Part shown: piece by piece, positions 20,678 to 29,361 of the stretch
Layout: every line of letters starts with the position of its first letter
Position numbering within the stretch: the stretch's first letter is position 1
From: Pseudofrankia saprophytica
GTDB lineage: Bacteria > Actinomycetota > Actinomycetes > Frankiales > Frankiaceae
Assembly (NCBI RefSeq): GCF_000235425.2
Contig: NZ_KI912267.1
Span: 107,456 to 171,455 of the forward strand
Reading direction: 5' to 3'
DNA length: 64,000 bases
The notes under the pieces: generated by a model
What the model was told of the DNA's origin: nothing
What the model saw: only the letters and a program-made list of their open reading frames with translations
The model's database searches: none
Position numbers and translations under genes: made by a program

Positions 20678-21235
20678 TCAGACCGACAGGAGGTCGGATT
20701 CCTTGGTCTTGAGCAGCTCGTCGATCTGGGCGACATAGCGATGCGTCGCTTCGTCCAGGTCCTTCTCCGCCCTGCGGCCGTCGTCCTCGCCGGCCTCCCC
20801 GTCCCGGACGATCCGGTCCAGTGCCTCCTTGGCATGCCGACGCACGTTGCGGATGCTGATCTTGGCGTCCTCGGCCTTGCCACGGGCCACCTTGACCAGG
20901 TCGCGCCGGCGCTGCTCGGAGAGCTCGGGGAAGACCACCCGGATGATCGAGCCGTCGTTGCTCGGGTTCACACCGAGGTCGGAGTCACGGATCGCCTTCT
21001 CGACGGCGCCCACCGACGACTTGTCATACGGCGTGATGATGACCATGCGGGGCTCAGGGATGTGGAACGATGCCAGCTGCTGAACGGGGGTGGGCGCGCC
21101 GTAGTAGTCAACGACGATCTTCGAGAACACGGCGGGCGTGATGCGACCCGTCCGGATGTTGGCGAAGTCGTCCTTGGCGACCGAGACGGCCTTGTCCATC
21201 TTCTCCTCGGCCTCGAGGAGTGTGTCGTCGATCAC
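20678..21235 (-). CDS. frr: Ribosome recycling factor
   Basis: Works with EF-G to split post-termination ribosomes. 185 residues, the normal family length. Signatures: [56 protein letters not shown] and [19 protein letters not shown], each typical of RRF domain I and the hinge. Starts at GTG 21235, overlapping the pyrH stop by 4 nt, the usual pyrH-frr coupling. Confidence 0.98.
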   Translation of the reverse strand: MIDDTLLEAEEKMDKAVSVAKDDFANIRTGRITPAVFSKIVVDYYGAPTPVQQLASFHIPEPRMVIITPYDKSSVGAVEKAIRDSDLGVNPSNDGSIIRVVFPELSEQRRRDLVKVARGKAEDAKISIRNVRRHAKEALDRIVRDGEAGEDDGRRAEKDLDEATHRYVAQIDELLKTKESDLLSV

Positions 21236-22011
21236 CGCTGTCCTTCCGTTCCGTAGGCATCGACACTGACCAGAGTCCCGATCTTCTCACCTCGCACGGC
21301 TCGCGAGATGTTCCCTTCGGTCAGCAGGTCGAAGACGACGATCGGCATGGCGTTGTCCATGCAGAGGCTGATCGCCGTGGCGTCCATGACCTTCAGCCCA
21401 CGATTCAGAACCTCCCCGTAGGTGAGCGTGTCGAAGCGCACCGCGCCGGGGTTGGTCTGCGGGTCGGCGTCGTAGACACCGTCCACCTTCGTCGCCTTCA
21501 ACACAGCCTGGGCCTTGACCTCCAGTGCCCGCTGCGCGGCGGTGGTGTCGGTCGAGAAGAACGGGGCGCCCAGGCCGGCTCCGAAGATGACGACCCGGCC
21601 CTTCTCCAGGTGCCGGATTGCGCGCAACGGCAGATAGGGCTCCGCGACCTGGCCCATGGCGATCGCCGTCTGGACTCGGGTGACGGCGCCCTCACGCTCG
21701 AGGAAGTCGGCCAGGGCGAGGCAGTTGATGACCGTGCCGAGCATGCCCATGTAGTCGGCCCTGGCTCGGTCCATCCCACGTTCGGCGAGCGCCTGGCCCC
21801 GGAACATGTTGCCCCCGCCGACAACGATCGCGACCTCGATGCCCGATCGGGCCACGTGCGCGACCTGCCGCGCGATCGTCGAGACGGTCACGGGGTCGAT
21901 GCCCAGCTGGTCCCCGCCGGCGAACGCCTCGCCGGAGAGTTTGAGCAGGACACGCGGCCACCTGGGCTCGGTGCTCTCAGGCCCGGTGGCCACCTCGGCT
22001 TGATCGATCAC
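21232..22011 (-). CDS. pyrH: UMP kinase
   Basis: Phosphorylates UMP to UDP; an amino-acid-kinase-fold enzyme. 259 residues from GTG 22011 (purine-rich site upstream; the frame is open another 40 codons with no family similarity). Signatures: [61 protein letters not shown] (in part) and [13 protein letters not shown]. Part of the conserved rpsB-tsf-pyrH-frr group, though 379 nt separate it from tsf. Confidence 0.97.
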   Translation of the reverse strand: MIDQAEVATGPESTEPRWPRVLLKLSGEAFAGGDQLGIDPVTVSTIARQVAHVARSGIEVAIVVGGGNMFRGQALAERGMDRARADYMGMLGTVINCLALADFLEREGAVTRVQTAIAMGQVAEPYLPLRAIRHLEKGRVVIFGAGLGAPFFSTDTTAAQRALEVKAQAVLKATKVDGVYDADPQTNPGAVRFDTLTYGEVLNRGLKVMDATAISLCMDNAMPIVVFDLLTEGNISRAVRGEKIGTLVSVDAYGTEGQR

Positions 22012-22390
22012 GGGTGGCCCTCTCCCCAAAGGGGCCGCCGGAGGTGCGCGTTCGGGACATCGCGCCTCCTTTGGCCGCGCCAGCGGCCGGGATGTTCGGC
22101 CGGAGGTCGTCTGACTGCCAGTCTGCCCCATCCAGGGCCGTCATCGGCGGCCCGGTCCCACCAGCGGCAGGTCGCCCCGTCCACTCCAGCGGGATTGGCG
22201 CACCAGACACCGCGCGCGACTGGCGACGCGGTCGGACCCGGTGAGCCGCCAGATCGGCGGCCCACCGGTGAGGGGCGCCTCAACCTCAGACCGGCCCCAT
22301 GCCCTTGCGAGGATCAACCCGGCTCTGGCACTGACCCGGAGCCAGCCCGATCGGGCGCGGAGCGTCTGTCACGCGACCGCCTCGTCCGTC
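22012..22390. other. 379-nt gap between tsf and pyrH
   Basis: No gene seen. It holds a 6-bp dyad GCCGCC/GGCGGC near 22245 and an imperfect hairpin (GGCTCTGG/CCGGAGCC, 22321-22342) 49 nt past the tsf stop that may end the rpsB-tsf transcript. A promoter for pyrH-frr would be expected here but none was recognised. Confidence 0.4.
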
Positions 22391-23005
22391 CTATGCCTGG
22401 CGGATGTTGAAGCGGGCGAAGCGCCCGATCTCGATCTTCTCGCCGAGGGAGGCGCCGGCCTCCTCGACGAGCGCGCCGATGCTGGTCTTGTTGTCCTTCA
22501 CCCACGGCTGGTCGAGGAGCGCCACGCTCTTCCGGTAGCCGTTCAGCTTGCCCTCGACGATCTTGGCGATCGCGGGCTCCGGCTTGCCCTCCTCGCGGGC
22601 GGCGGTCTCGTAGATCCGCCGCTCCTGCTCGAGGACCTCGTTCGGGATCGCGTCCGCGGTCACGTACAGCGGGTCGGCGGCCGCGATGTGCTGCGCGATG
22701 TCGCGGGCAAGCTGCTGGAACTGATCGGTCTTGGCCACGAAGTCCGTCTCGCAGCGCAGCTCGACGAGCACCCCGATGGTCGGCGGGAGCTGCGGGTCGG
22801 TGCGGTGCAGGTAGGAGTCGACCAGGCCGTTGGCCGTCGAGCGGCCGGACCGCTTGGCGACGCCCGCGAGGCCTTTCTCGCGCAGCCAGGCCTTCGCCTT
22901 CTCGAAGTCGCCGTCGTGGTCGACGAGCGCCTTCTTGACGTCGCTCATCCCGGCGCCGGTTACCTCGCGGAGCTTGCGGATTTCGCCGGCAGTGATCTGT
23001 GCCAT
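22391..23005 (-). CDS. tsf: Translation elongation factor Ts
   Basis: Guanine-nucleotide exchange factor for EF-Tu. 204 residues, the short single-core form seen in many actinobacteria. Signatures: ITAGEIRKLREVTGAGMSD and DVKKALVDHDGDFEKA at the UBA-like N-terminus, then LVELRCETDFVAKTDQF, the EF-Tu contact region. It ends with VEEAGASLGEKIEIGRFARF. The start is ATG 23005; the frame is open about 130 codons further upstream across the gap but that stretch contains the perfect 18-bp hairpin and no family similarity. Confidence 0.97.
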   Translation of the reverse strand: MAQITAGEIRKLREVTGAGMSDVKKALVDHDGDFEKAKAWLREKGLAGVAKRSGRSTANGLVDSYLHRTDPQLPPTIGVLVELRCETDFVAKTDQFQQLARDIAQHIAAADPLYVTADAIPNEVLEQERRIYETAAREEGKPEPAIAKIVEGKLNGYRKSVALLDQPWVKDNKTSIGALVEEAGASLGEKIEIGRFARFNIRQA

Positions 23006-23463
23006 CGTCTTTCGTCCCGTTCTGGGTGTGACGGGCGCCTGTGCACCCGTCGTCGGGCGCTTCGCGCCCTCCTGCACTGATTGCGGTTCAGGTAGATGAC
23101 CGCGGCCGGGGCAGCTACCACGGCCGGCATCGTCGTTGGGCGGGCAAGGCCAGCCCAAACGAGCCTGCGCGGGGCGCCACGCCCTCCCCCGGCCCGCGAC
23201 GAACTGGCGTGCCCGTCCTGAAACACCGCGCACCGCGCGCGTCCACGGCGGAGCGTATGGCTGGTGGTCGGACCTGCCGCCCCGGTTCCTGCTGGGGCTG
23301 ATAGGCCACGGAAACGGCCAACCGACCGGAAAAGGAAAGTGCCCCCGAGTGCCCGCGGAGTCGGGTCCGCTGACCGCGTAGGTCGGTCCCTGTCTGATCG
23401 GCATTGCCGATCAGACAGGGACCGGAGAGCCCGCCCGCGAGCGAAACGCCGCCCGCGCCAGTC
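23006..23463. other. 458-nt gap between rpsB and tsf
   Basis: No gene is supported on either strand. Apart from the 18-bp hairpin near the rpsB end, nothing was recognised. It is unusually long for the rpsB-tsf pair. Confidence 0.5.
23385..23423 (-). terminator. Perfect 18-bp hairpin between rpsB and tsf
   Basis: GGTCCCTGTCTGATCGGC, loop ATT, then its exact complement. It begins 40 nt past the rpsB stop on the coding strand. It would make excess S2 over EF-Ts transcripts by terminating or stabilising the rpsB mRNA. It resembles the hairpin at 36596-36630, see findings. Confidence 0.65.
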
Positions 23464-24348
<885 letters not shown>

Positions 24349-24981
24349 GACCGCCGCTCCTTCCCATCCGGCCCACGGGGCCGGATCGTCTCGGTTGTCG
24401 GCCGCGGCTGGTGCCGGCGGCCCCCTGACGCCCGATAGGCCCCTACCGTCGCAAGGCGACGGACCGAGGGAGCCCTCCTGGCCGGCCCGGCCAACGGGCC
24501 GGGCGGCGATGGGCGCGAGTAGACCGTCGGCAATCGACCGACGACATCGAGACACGACATCGACAGGACGACCATGGCCTGCCGCGCCCGCCAGGAGCAG
24601 GCGTGCGAAGTGAGCTCCTTGCGGAACTCCATCGCTGATGATACTCGGCCGGGCCGAGAGCCCGCTCGGCCGCCATGCCTGTGGGCGCCAAGTGGGCTGA
24701 GATGCGGGTCGATCCGCCCATGGAGATCCTCGACTGGACGTCCGGACGCCAAACATGCGGCGGTTACCCACAGGATCCGGCTTATCCACAGACGCCCGGC
24801 TCGCGCTGGCGCGCCGCGTTCCCGGCGCCCATCGTGTGCCGGGCCGGCCGACGACGCCCCCGGGCCGGCGCACGGCGGCCGGGGGCGGGGTCCGGTCCTC
24901 CACACCGCGCCTCCCGCCCCCGGTCGCTCCGAGGGCCGCCGCCCAGCCGTAGAGGACCGTCGCCCAGCCGTAGGAGTGCCC
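24349..24981. other. Divergent intergenic region rpsB / M23 peptidase
   Basis: 633 nt without a supported gene; must hold promoters for both genes. On the rpsB side there is a hairpin (CCGGCCCG, loop GCCAA, CGGGCCGG; 24482-24502) about 135 nt before the start, a possible S2 leader element. A GAGTATCATC box (minus strand, near 24635) could be a -10, but no matching -35 was found. Confidence 0.35.
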
Positions 24982-25914
24982 ATGGCCCCAGCCCCGAGCC
25001 ACGACCCGCGCATTCCGCCACTCGTCGCCGCCGCCTTCCTGGCCGCCGTTCTCGCGCTCGGCGGCTGGTCTCACCCCGTCACCACCGGCCAGACCACCAC
25101 GGCCCAGCCCCCGTCCGCGGCCCAGCCGTTGACCACGACCCAACCGGCGCCCATGGCCCAAACAGCACCCATGGCCCAACCGGCGTCCACGGCCCAAACA
25201 GCACCCTTGGCCCAAACGGCACCCTTGGCACAGCCGACACCCGCCGCCGCGAGGCTCCAGGCGGCGGCCTGGCGCGACACCGTCATCTCCCCGAGCTCCG
25301 GCGACCTGGCACCGTCGCACACCGGCGCAGCTCCGCGGCCAGACGGGGAGCCCACCGTCGGCCCGATCTCCGGTGGCACTTCTCCCTCCTCGGGCCTGGT
25401 CCCGCAGGAAGGTACGGAGGAGGGCGCCGTGCCGATCGCTCCGGCCACCCGGGCCACTCCGGCCAGCTGGCGACCGCCGCTGGACGGTCCGTTGGCGGTT
25501 GTCCGGCCGTTCCAGCCGCCGGCCACTCCTTATGGCGTCGGGCACCGCGGCATCGACCTGCACGCCCGGGTCGGCGCGACGGTGCGCGCCGCGGGCGACG
25601 GGGTCGTCAGCTACGCGGGCGTCCTCGCGGGCCGAGGGGTCGTCGCGGTTACCCACGGCGGGCTGCGGACCACGTACGAGCCGCTGACCGTACTCGTCAG
25701 CGCCGGCCAGCGGGTAGCGGCCGGTACACCCCTCGGCCGGCTGGCCGCGGGGCATCCTGGCTGCGTTCAGGACGCCTGCCTGCACTGGGGCCTGCTGCGC
25801 GCCGACGTCTACCTGAGCCCGTTGACGTTGCTGCTTCCCGACCCGCCCCGGCTGCTTCCCCTGGCCAGGCCGGCCCCCCGCACCGATCCGACGGCCCGAG
25901 CCGGCCGACGGTAA
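24982..25914 (+). CDS. M23 family peptidase (LytM-like), secreted
   Basis: Cell-wall endopeptidase-type protein, 310 residues. An N-terminal hydrophobic segment ([16 protein letters not shown]) acts as signal or anchor, then about 60 residues of Thr/Ala/Gln/Pro repeats ([15 protein letters not shown]), then the M23 domain. Metal ligands: H188-x3-D192 in [17 protein letters not shown]. The usual H-x-H motif reads C266-L-H268 ([16 protein letters not shown]), so one ligand or general-base position is cysteine. ATG 24982 follows TAGGAG. It sits beside rpsB as in streptomycetes. Confidence 0.88.
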   Translation: MAPAPSHDPRIPPLVAAAFLAAVLALGGWSHPVTTGQTTTAQPPSAAQPLTTTQPAPMAQTAPMAQPASTAQTAPLAQTAPLAQPTPAAARLQAAAWRDTVISPSSGDLAPSHTGAAPRPDGEPTVGPISGGTSPSSGLVPQEGTEEGAVPIAPATRATPASWRPPLDGPLAVVRPFQPPATPYGVGHRGIDLHARVGATVRAAGDGVVSYAGVLAGRGVVAVTHGGLRTTYEPLTVLVSAGQRVAAGTPLGRLAAGHPGCVQDACLHWGLLRADVYLSPLTLLLPDPPRLLPLARPAPRTDPTARAGRR

Positions 25915-25930
25915 GCGGCCAGGGCCTGGT

Positions 25931-26014
25931 GCTCGCGCCCAGCCGTTCACGACCAAGCGCTCGCGCCCAGCCGTTCACGACCAAGCGCTCATGCCCAGCC
26001 GTTCACGGCCAAGC
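25931..26014. repeat. Three tandem 28-nt repeats after the M23 gene
   Basis: Units start at 25931, 25959 and 25987, each beginning GCTCGCGCCCAGCCGTTCAC or a near copy; the first two are identical and the third has two substitutions. A partial fourth (GTTCACGG) follows. No spacers, so not a CRISPR. Possibly slippage-generated. Confidence 0.85.
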
Positions 26015-26099
26015 GTTCACGGCGCAGGCATCCCGCCAAGATCCAGCGCCGCCCCAGGCAAGATTGGCCCGCCCGCCGCGGGCATGATCGTGGTTTCGA

Positions 26100-26144
26100 C
26101 CCTCTGGTGGTCGTAACTGCCGCCGTTCCACAACCACCCGAGGG
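26100..26144. terminator. Candidate bidirectional terminator, M23 / xerC
   Basis: CCCTCTGGTGGT (26100-26111) and ACCACCCGAGGG (26133-26144) pair at 11 of 12 positions across a 21-nt loop, between two convergent genes. Weak loop geometry, so modest confidence. Confidence 0.3.
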
Positions 26145-26189
26145 CGCAGCCGGCGATCACGCAACGGGCTTGACCTTGGCGGTCCGGCT

Positions 26190-27317
26190 TTAGGCGCGCG
26201 GATGGGCCTGTTGGAAGGCGGCTCGCAGGCGCTCCGGGGTGACGTGGGTGTAGATCTGCGTGGTCGCGAGGCTCGCGTGGCCAAGTAGCTCCTGCACCGA
26301 GCGCAGGTCGGCGCCGCCGTCGAGCAGGTGGGTGGCCGCCGAGTGGCGCAGCCCGTGGGGGCTGACGCCATCGGGGCCACCTGTGGAGGCGAGCCGAGCG
26401 GCCAGGATCCGCCGCACGGCCCGGGGGTCCAGCCGCCCACCGCGGGCGCCGAGTAGCAGCGCGTGGGCCGCCGTCGCCGTGGCTCCCGGGGTCCTTCGGG
26501 CTTCGGTTTCCCGGGTCTCGGGGGGGCCGGAAGGTCCGCGGGCCTCCGCCGGGTCGGCGGTTCCCGCATCCGCGGCACCGTGCTGCGAGGGCCGCCGGGA
26601 GGGCCGTTGGGAGTGCCGCACGAGCTCGGACCGCCCGCCGCGCAGCCAGGCGGCAAGTGCGCGGGCCGCCGGTAGGCCATAGGGAACGGCGCGCTGCCGG
26701 TCGCCCTTGCCGGTGACCCGCAGCAGGCGCCGTTCATGGTCGACGTCGTCGAGATCGAGCCCGCACAGCTCGGACACGCGCACGCCCGTGGCGTAGAGCA
26801 GTTCGAGCACCAGGTCGTCGCGCAACCGCAGCGCACCGGCCAGCGGATCTCCCGGATCGCCGGCTTCCCGAATCGCCGGCCTCCCGGGGGTACCTGGCGG
26901 CGGGCCCTCGAGCAGGGTGCGCGCCTGCTCCACGGTGAGCACCCGCGGGATCCGCCTCGGCGCGCGCACGCTCGCCAGCCGGGCCGCGACGTCCTCCGGC
27001 AGGTGACCACGCCGCGTGGCGAAGGCGCTGAACGCCCGGGCGACCGACGATCTGCGCGCGAGCGTCGCCGGCGCGGCGCCGTCCGCGCGCAGGTCCGCGA
27101 GCCAGCCACGCAGCATCGCCAGGTCGAGGGCCGTGAGCTCCGGTCGCCCCATCCTGATCGCGTGGGCCCGCAGGCTGGCGAGATCAGCCCGATAGGCGCG
27201 CACAGTTCGCGGCGAGCGGTTCAGCTCCGCGACCAGGTGGTCCGCGAAGGCGGCCACGGCGCGGTCCCAGCCCGGTTCCCCGGCGCCGTCCGGTCCAGAC
27301 GCCCCAGCTGCTCGCAT
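26190..27317 (-). CDS. xerC: XerC-like tyrosine recombinase with repeat-derived inserts
   Basis: Site-specific recombinase that would resolve chromosome dimers with a partner. 375 residues against about 300 for XerC. SAM-like N-domain ([19 protein letters not shown]), then catalytic residues: Arg180 in [11 protein letters not shown], Lys in [13 protein letters not shown]-x-x-R in [12 protein letters not shown], His in [13 protein letters not shown] with the nucleophile Tyr. Two extra stretches break the family pattern: residues about 141-159 ([16 protein letters not shown]) and about 228-280 (Arg/Pro/Ala/Thr-rich). The first coincides with an intergenic-type repeat. All catalytic residues are kept, so it is probably active. 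Start ATG 27317. Confidence 0.9.
   Translation of the reverse strand: MRAAGASGPDGAGEPGWDRAVAAFADHLVAELNRSPRTVRAYRADLASLRAHAIRMGRPELTALDLAMLRGWLADLRADGAAPATLARRSSVARAFSAFATRRGHLPEDVAARLASVRAPRRIPRVLTVEQARTLLEGPPPGTPGRPAIREAGDPGDPLAGALRLRDDLVLELLYATGVRVSELCGLDLDDVDHERRLLRVTGKGDRQRAVPYGLPAARALAAWLRGGRSELVRHSQRPSRRPSQHGAADAGTADPAEARGPSGPPETRETEARRTPGATATAAHALLLGARGGRLDPRAVRRILAARLASTGGPDGVSPHGLRHSAATHLLDGGADLRSVQELLGHASLATTQIYTHVTPERLRAAFQQAHPRA
26845..26887. repeat. Intergenic-type repeat embedded in xerC
   Basis: The 43 nt beginning GGATCTCCCGGATCGCCGG closely match 56261-56302, an intergenic stretch upstream of the SCP2 gene (AGATCTCCTGATCGCCGG and onward), about 85% by eye. Here they encode xerC residues 144-158, an insert absent from the family pattern. 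Confidence 0.6.
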
Positions 27318-27330
27318 GTCGCCACTTCAT

Positions 27331-27342
27331 CACCTCGAGGTG
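27331..27342. promoter_or_regulatory. 12-nt palindrome upstream of xerC
   Basis: CACCTCGAGGTG, 14 nt before the xerC start. A second 12-nt palindrome, CACGACGTCGTG, lies at 27390-27401, centre to centre 59 nt. Could be paired operator half-sites; no regulator can be named. Confidence 0.3.
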
Positions 27343-27457
27343 GTCACGTCACGCCACCCCGATCGTGCCTTCGTCCGCCGCGCCCGGTACACGACGTCGT
27401 GACGTGGCCTGGCGCGACGCGAGATGGCGGTAAACGACGTCGGCCGCCGGCCGACGG

Positions 27458-28033
27458 TCAGTTGTCCGTCTCGGGAAGCGGATGCGTGGCAGGGGACGCG
27501 GCCGCAAGGGCCGGACCGGGAGCTCCGGACGAACGTGGGACGGCGATCGCCAGGCGGCCGACGGGGGCGACGTCGTGGCTCCCGTCCTCGTAGCAGCGCC
27601 AGGTCACCTCACCGGCTGGGACCTCGTCCCCGGCTTCGGCACGTAGCGTCGCGGCGTGCCGCGGGCAGCGCGGCCAGGCGTGCCAGAGGATCTCCGTGAA
27701 GCATTCCTGCACACCCACGGCGACGGCCACGACCGCCTCCGCGCCCTCCGCGCCAAGCGGCAGCGGCCCGGCACCCGCCGGCCAGAACCGCCCGTCAGGC
27801 AGGGCCACGAAGAACCCCTGCTCGGTGCCGACCAACTGGAACCGGCCGCTCCCGGTGACCAGGCGTCCCGCGGCCTCGCCCGCGCCGTCACCGTCACCGT
27901 CACCGACCAGGTCGACGTCACGGGTCGTGTCGTCGGCGCCGATCGCCGGGCCGTCGCCGGGATGGCTGTCGAGGTCGCGCTGGACGAGCCGCAGGGCGGC
28001 GCGCAGGCCGGCGAGCTGGCTGTTCGGGGTCAT
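27458..28033 (-). CDS. Uncharacterised protein in the dprA operon
   Basis: 191-residue protein I do not recognise. The N-terminal 50 residues are polar with an Asp/Gly run (DLVGDGDGDGAGEA). The core has alternating beta-type segments (GRFQLVGTEQGFFVALPDGRFWP), then a helix (QECFTEILWHAWPRCPRHAATL) and WRCYEDGSHDVAPVGRL. Cys and His in PRCPRHA and WRCYEDGSHD could bind metal, but this is a guess. Its ATG overlaps the dprA stop by 4 nt, so it is translated with dprA; the codon pattern is that of a real gene. Role unknown. Confidence 0.65.
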   Translation of the reverse strand: MTPNSQLAGLRAALRLVQRDLDSHPGDGPAIGADDTTRDVDLVGDGDGDGAGEAAGRLVTGSGRFQLVGTEQGFFVALPDGRFWPAGAGPLPLGAEGAEAVVAVAVGVQECFTEILWHAWPRCPRHAATLRAEAGDEVPAGEVTWRCYEDGSHDVAPVGRLAIAVPRSSGAPGPALAAASPATHPLPETDN

Positions 28034-29361
28034 GGGTGAACCTCCCGCGTCGGGAACAAGGCGTCATCCTCCACGGCGGCATGGGGGGTGCCGACGTGCG
28101 ACTTTCCGGCCAAGGTCGAGCCGGCCAAGGTCGAGCCAGTCGGGGTCGAGCCAGTCGGGTCTGGCGCCGTCGGGGGGCCCACAGCGAGCCGGAGCGGGTC
28201 CGGCCGGGGCTGGGCCGGACCACGGCCGAGCGCGGTCAGCCGGTAGCCGTCCGGCCCGGACTCGACGAGGCCTTCCACCTGGAGCGGGCCGAGCATGGCG
28301 AGCACGTCGCGGGGCTCCCTGCCGATCCGCCGCGCCAGCACCGCGACGCCGGCGACACCGCGCGACGGCAGGGCCTCCAGCAGAGCGCGCACCACGGCGG
28401 GCAGGTCGTCGCGCGGGCTGGTGGAGGCACTCGCGGGACCGCCGTCGAGACCTACCGGCCCGATCTCCTCCTCGATGTCGCGCGCATCTGCGACCAGCGC
28501 GCATTCCTCGCGGTGGTCACGCAGCAGCCGATGGCAGCCGGCCGACATCGCGCTGGTCACCGGGCCGGGCACGACCATGAGCCCGCGGCCCAGCCGGCGG
28601 GCATGCCGCGCCGTGCTGAGCGCGCCGCTGCGCAGTCCCGCTTCCACCAGCACCGTGCCTCTGGTGAGCGCGGCGATGAGCCGGTTCCGGATGAGGAAGC
28701 GCCGACGCAGCGGCGGGCTGCCTGGCGGCACCTCGCTGACCAGCAGGCCGCTGCCGCGGATGTCGTCGAGTAGCCGCGCGTGCGCGGCCGGGTAGGGGAC
28801 GTCGACACCGCAGGCGAGCACGGCCACCGTCGTCCCGCCGCCGGCCAGGGCGCCGCGGTGCGCGGCGGCGTCGATCCCGAACGCCGCACCCGAGACGACC
28901 GTCCATTCCCGCTCGGCCAGCGTGTACGACAGCTCGCTCGCGACGTGCTGCCCATAGGCGGTGGCCGCCCGGCTGCCGACGACCGCGACACCGCGCCGGT
29001 CGACGTCCGTGAGGCTCGCGCGCGGCGCGCCGGCAGCGCCGAGGACCCAGAGGGCCAGCGGCATGCCGTACTCCCGCTCGCCACGCCCCACCACCCGGTC
29101 CAGGCCGTCCAGACCTGCTGGCCAACCTGGATCGCCGGGGCAGATCAGCCACCCGCCGAGCTCATGCAGCCGGTCCAGGTCACGGCGCGGCTCGATGTCC
29201 GGATGCTCGGCGCGGATCCGGGCCCACGCCTCGGTGGGGCCGACCGTGCGCAACAGGCCCGCGAGTCTCGCGTTGCCGTACCCGACGAGGTGCGACAGCG
29301 CCGCCCGCGCGAGCCGGTCCGGCGATTCCTCGTCGCCGGGCGGGCCGGTCGGCGCGTTCAC
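28030..29361 (-). CDS. dprA: DNA processing protein DprA (Smf)
   Basis: Binds incoming single-stranded DNA and loads RecA in natural transformation; widely kept in non-competent bacteria. 443 residues: helical N-part, Rossmann-like DprA core (VAVVGSRAATAYGQHVASEL, SGAAFGIDAAAHRGAL, RFLIRNRLIAALTRGTVLVEA in part, GSGALSTARHA-type loop) and a C-terminal winged-helix-like domain (RRIGREPRDVLAMLGPLQVEGLVE). The tail ends in short 5-residue repeats (TGSTP/AGSTL) from a 15-nt tandem repeat. GTG start at 29361 overlaps the comM stop by 4 nt. Confidence 0.95.
   Translation of the reverse strand: MNAPTGPPGDEESPDRLARAALSHLVGYGNARLAGLLRTVGPTEAWARIRAEHPDIEPRRDLDRLHELGGWLICPGDPGWPAGLDGLDRVVGRGEREYGMPLALWVLGAAGAPRASLTDVDRRGVAVVGSRAATAYGQHVASELSYTLAEREWTVVSGAAFGIDAAAHRGALAGGGTTVAVLACGVDVPYPAAHARLLDDIRGSGLLVSEVPPGSPPLRRRFLIRNRLIAALTRGTVLVEAGLRSGALSTARHARRLGRGLMVVPGPVTSAMSAGCHRLLRDHREECALVADARDIEEEIGPVGLDGGPASASTSPRDDLPAVVRALLEALPSRGVAGVAVLARRIGREPRDVLAMLGPLQVEGLVESGPDGYRLTALGRGPAQPRPDPLRLAVGPPTAPDPTGSTPTGSTLAGSTLAGKSHVGTPHAAVEDDALFPTREVHP

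Noticed and set aside
25931..26014. Possible CRISPR array
   Set aside because: Repeat units are directly adjacent with no unique spacers and there are no cas genes.
26190..27317. Integrase of a mobile element or prophage
   Set aside because: XerC-type motifs, conserved chromosomal neighbourhood near dprA/rpsB, and no attachment sites or phage genes around.
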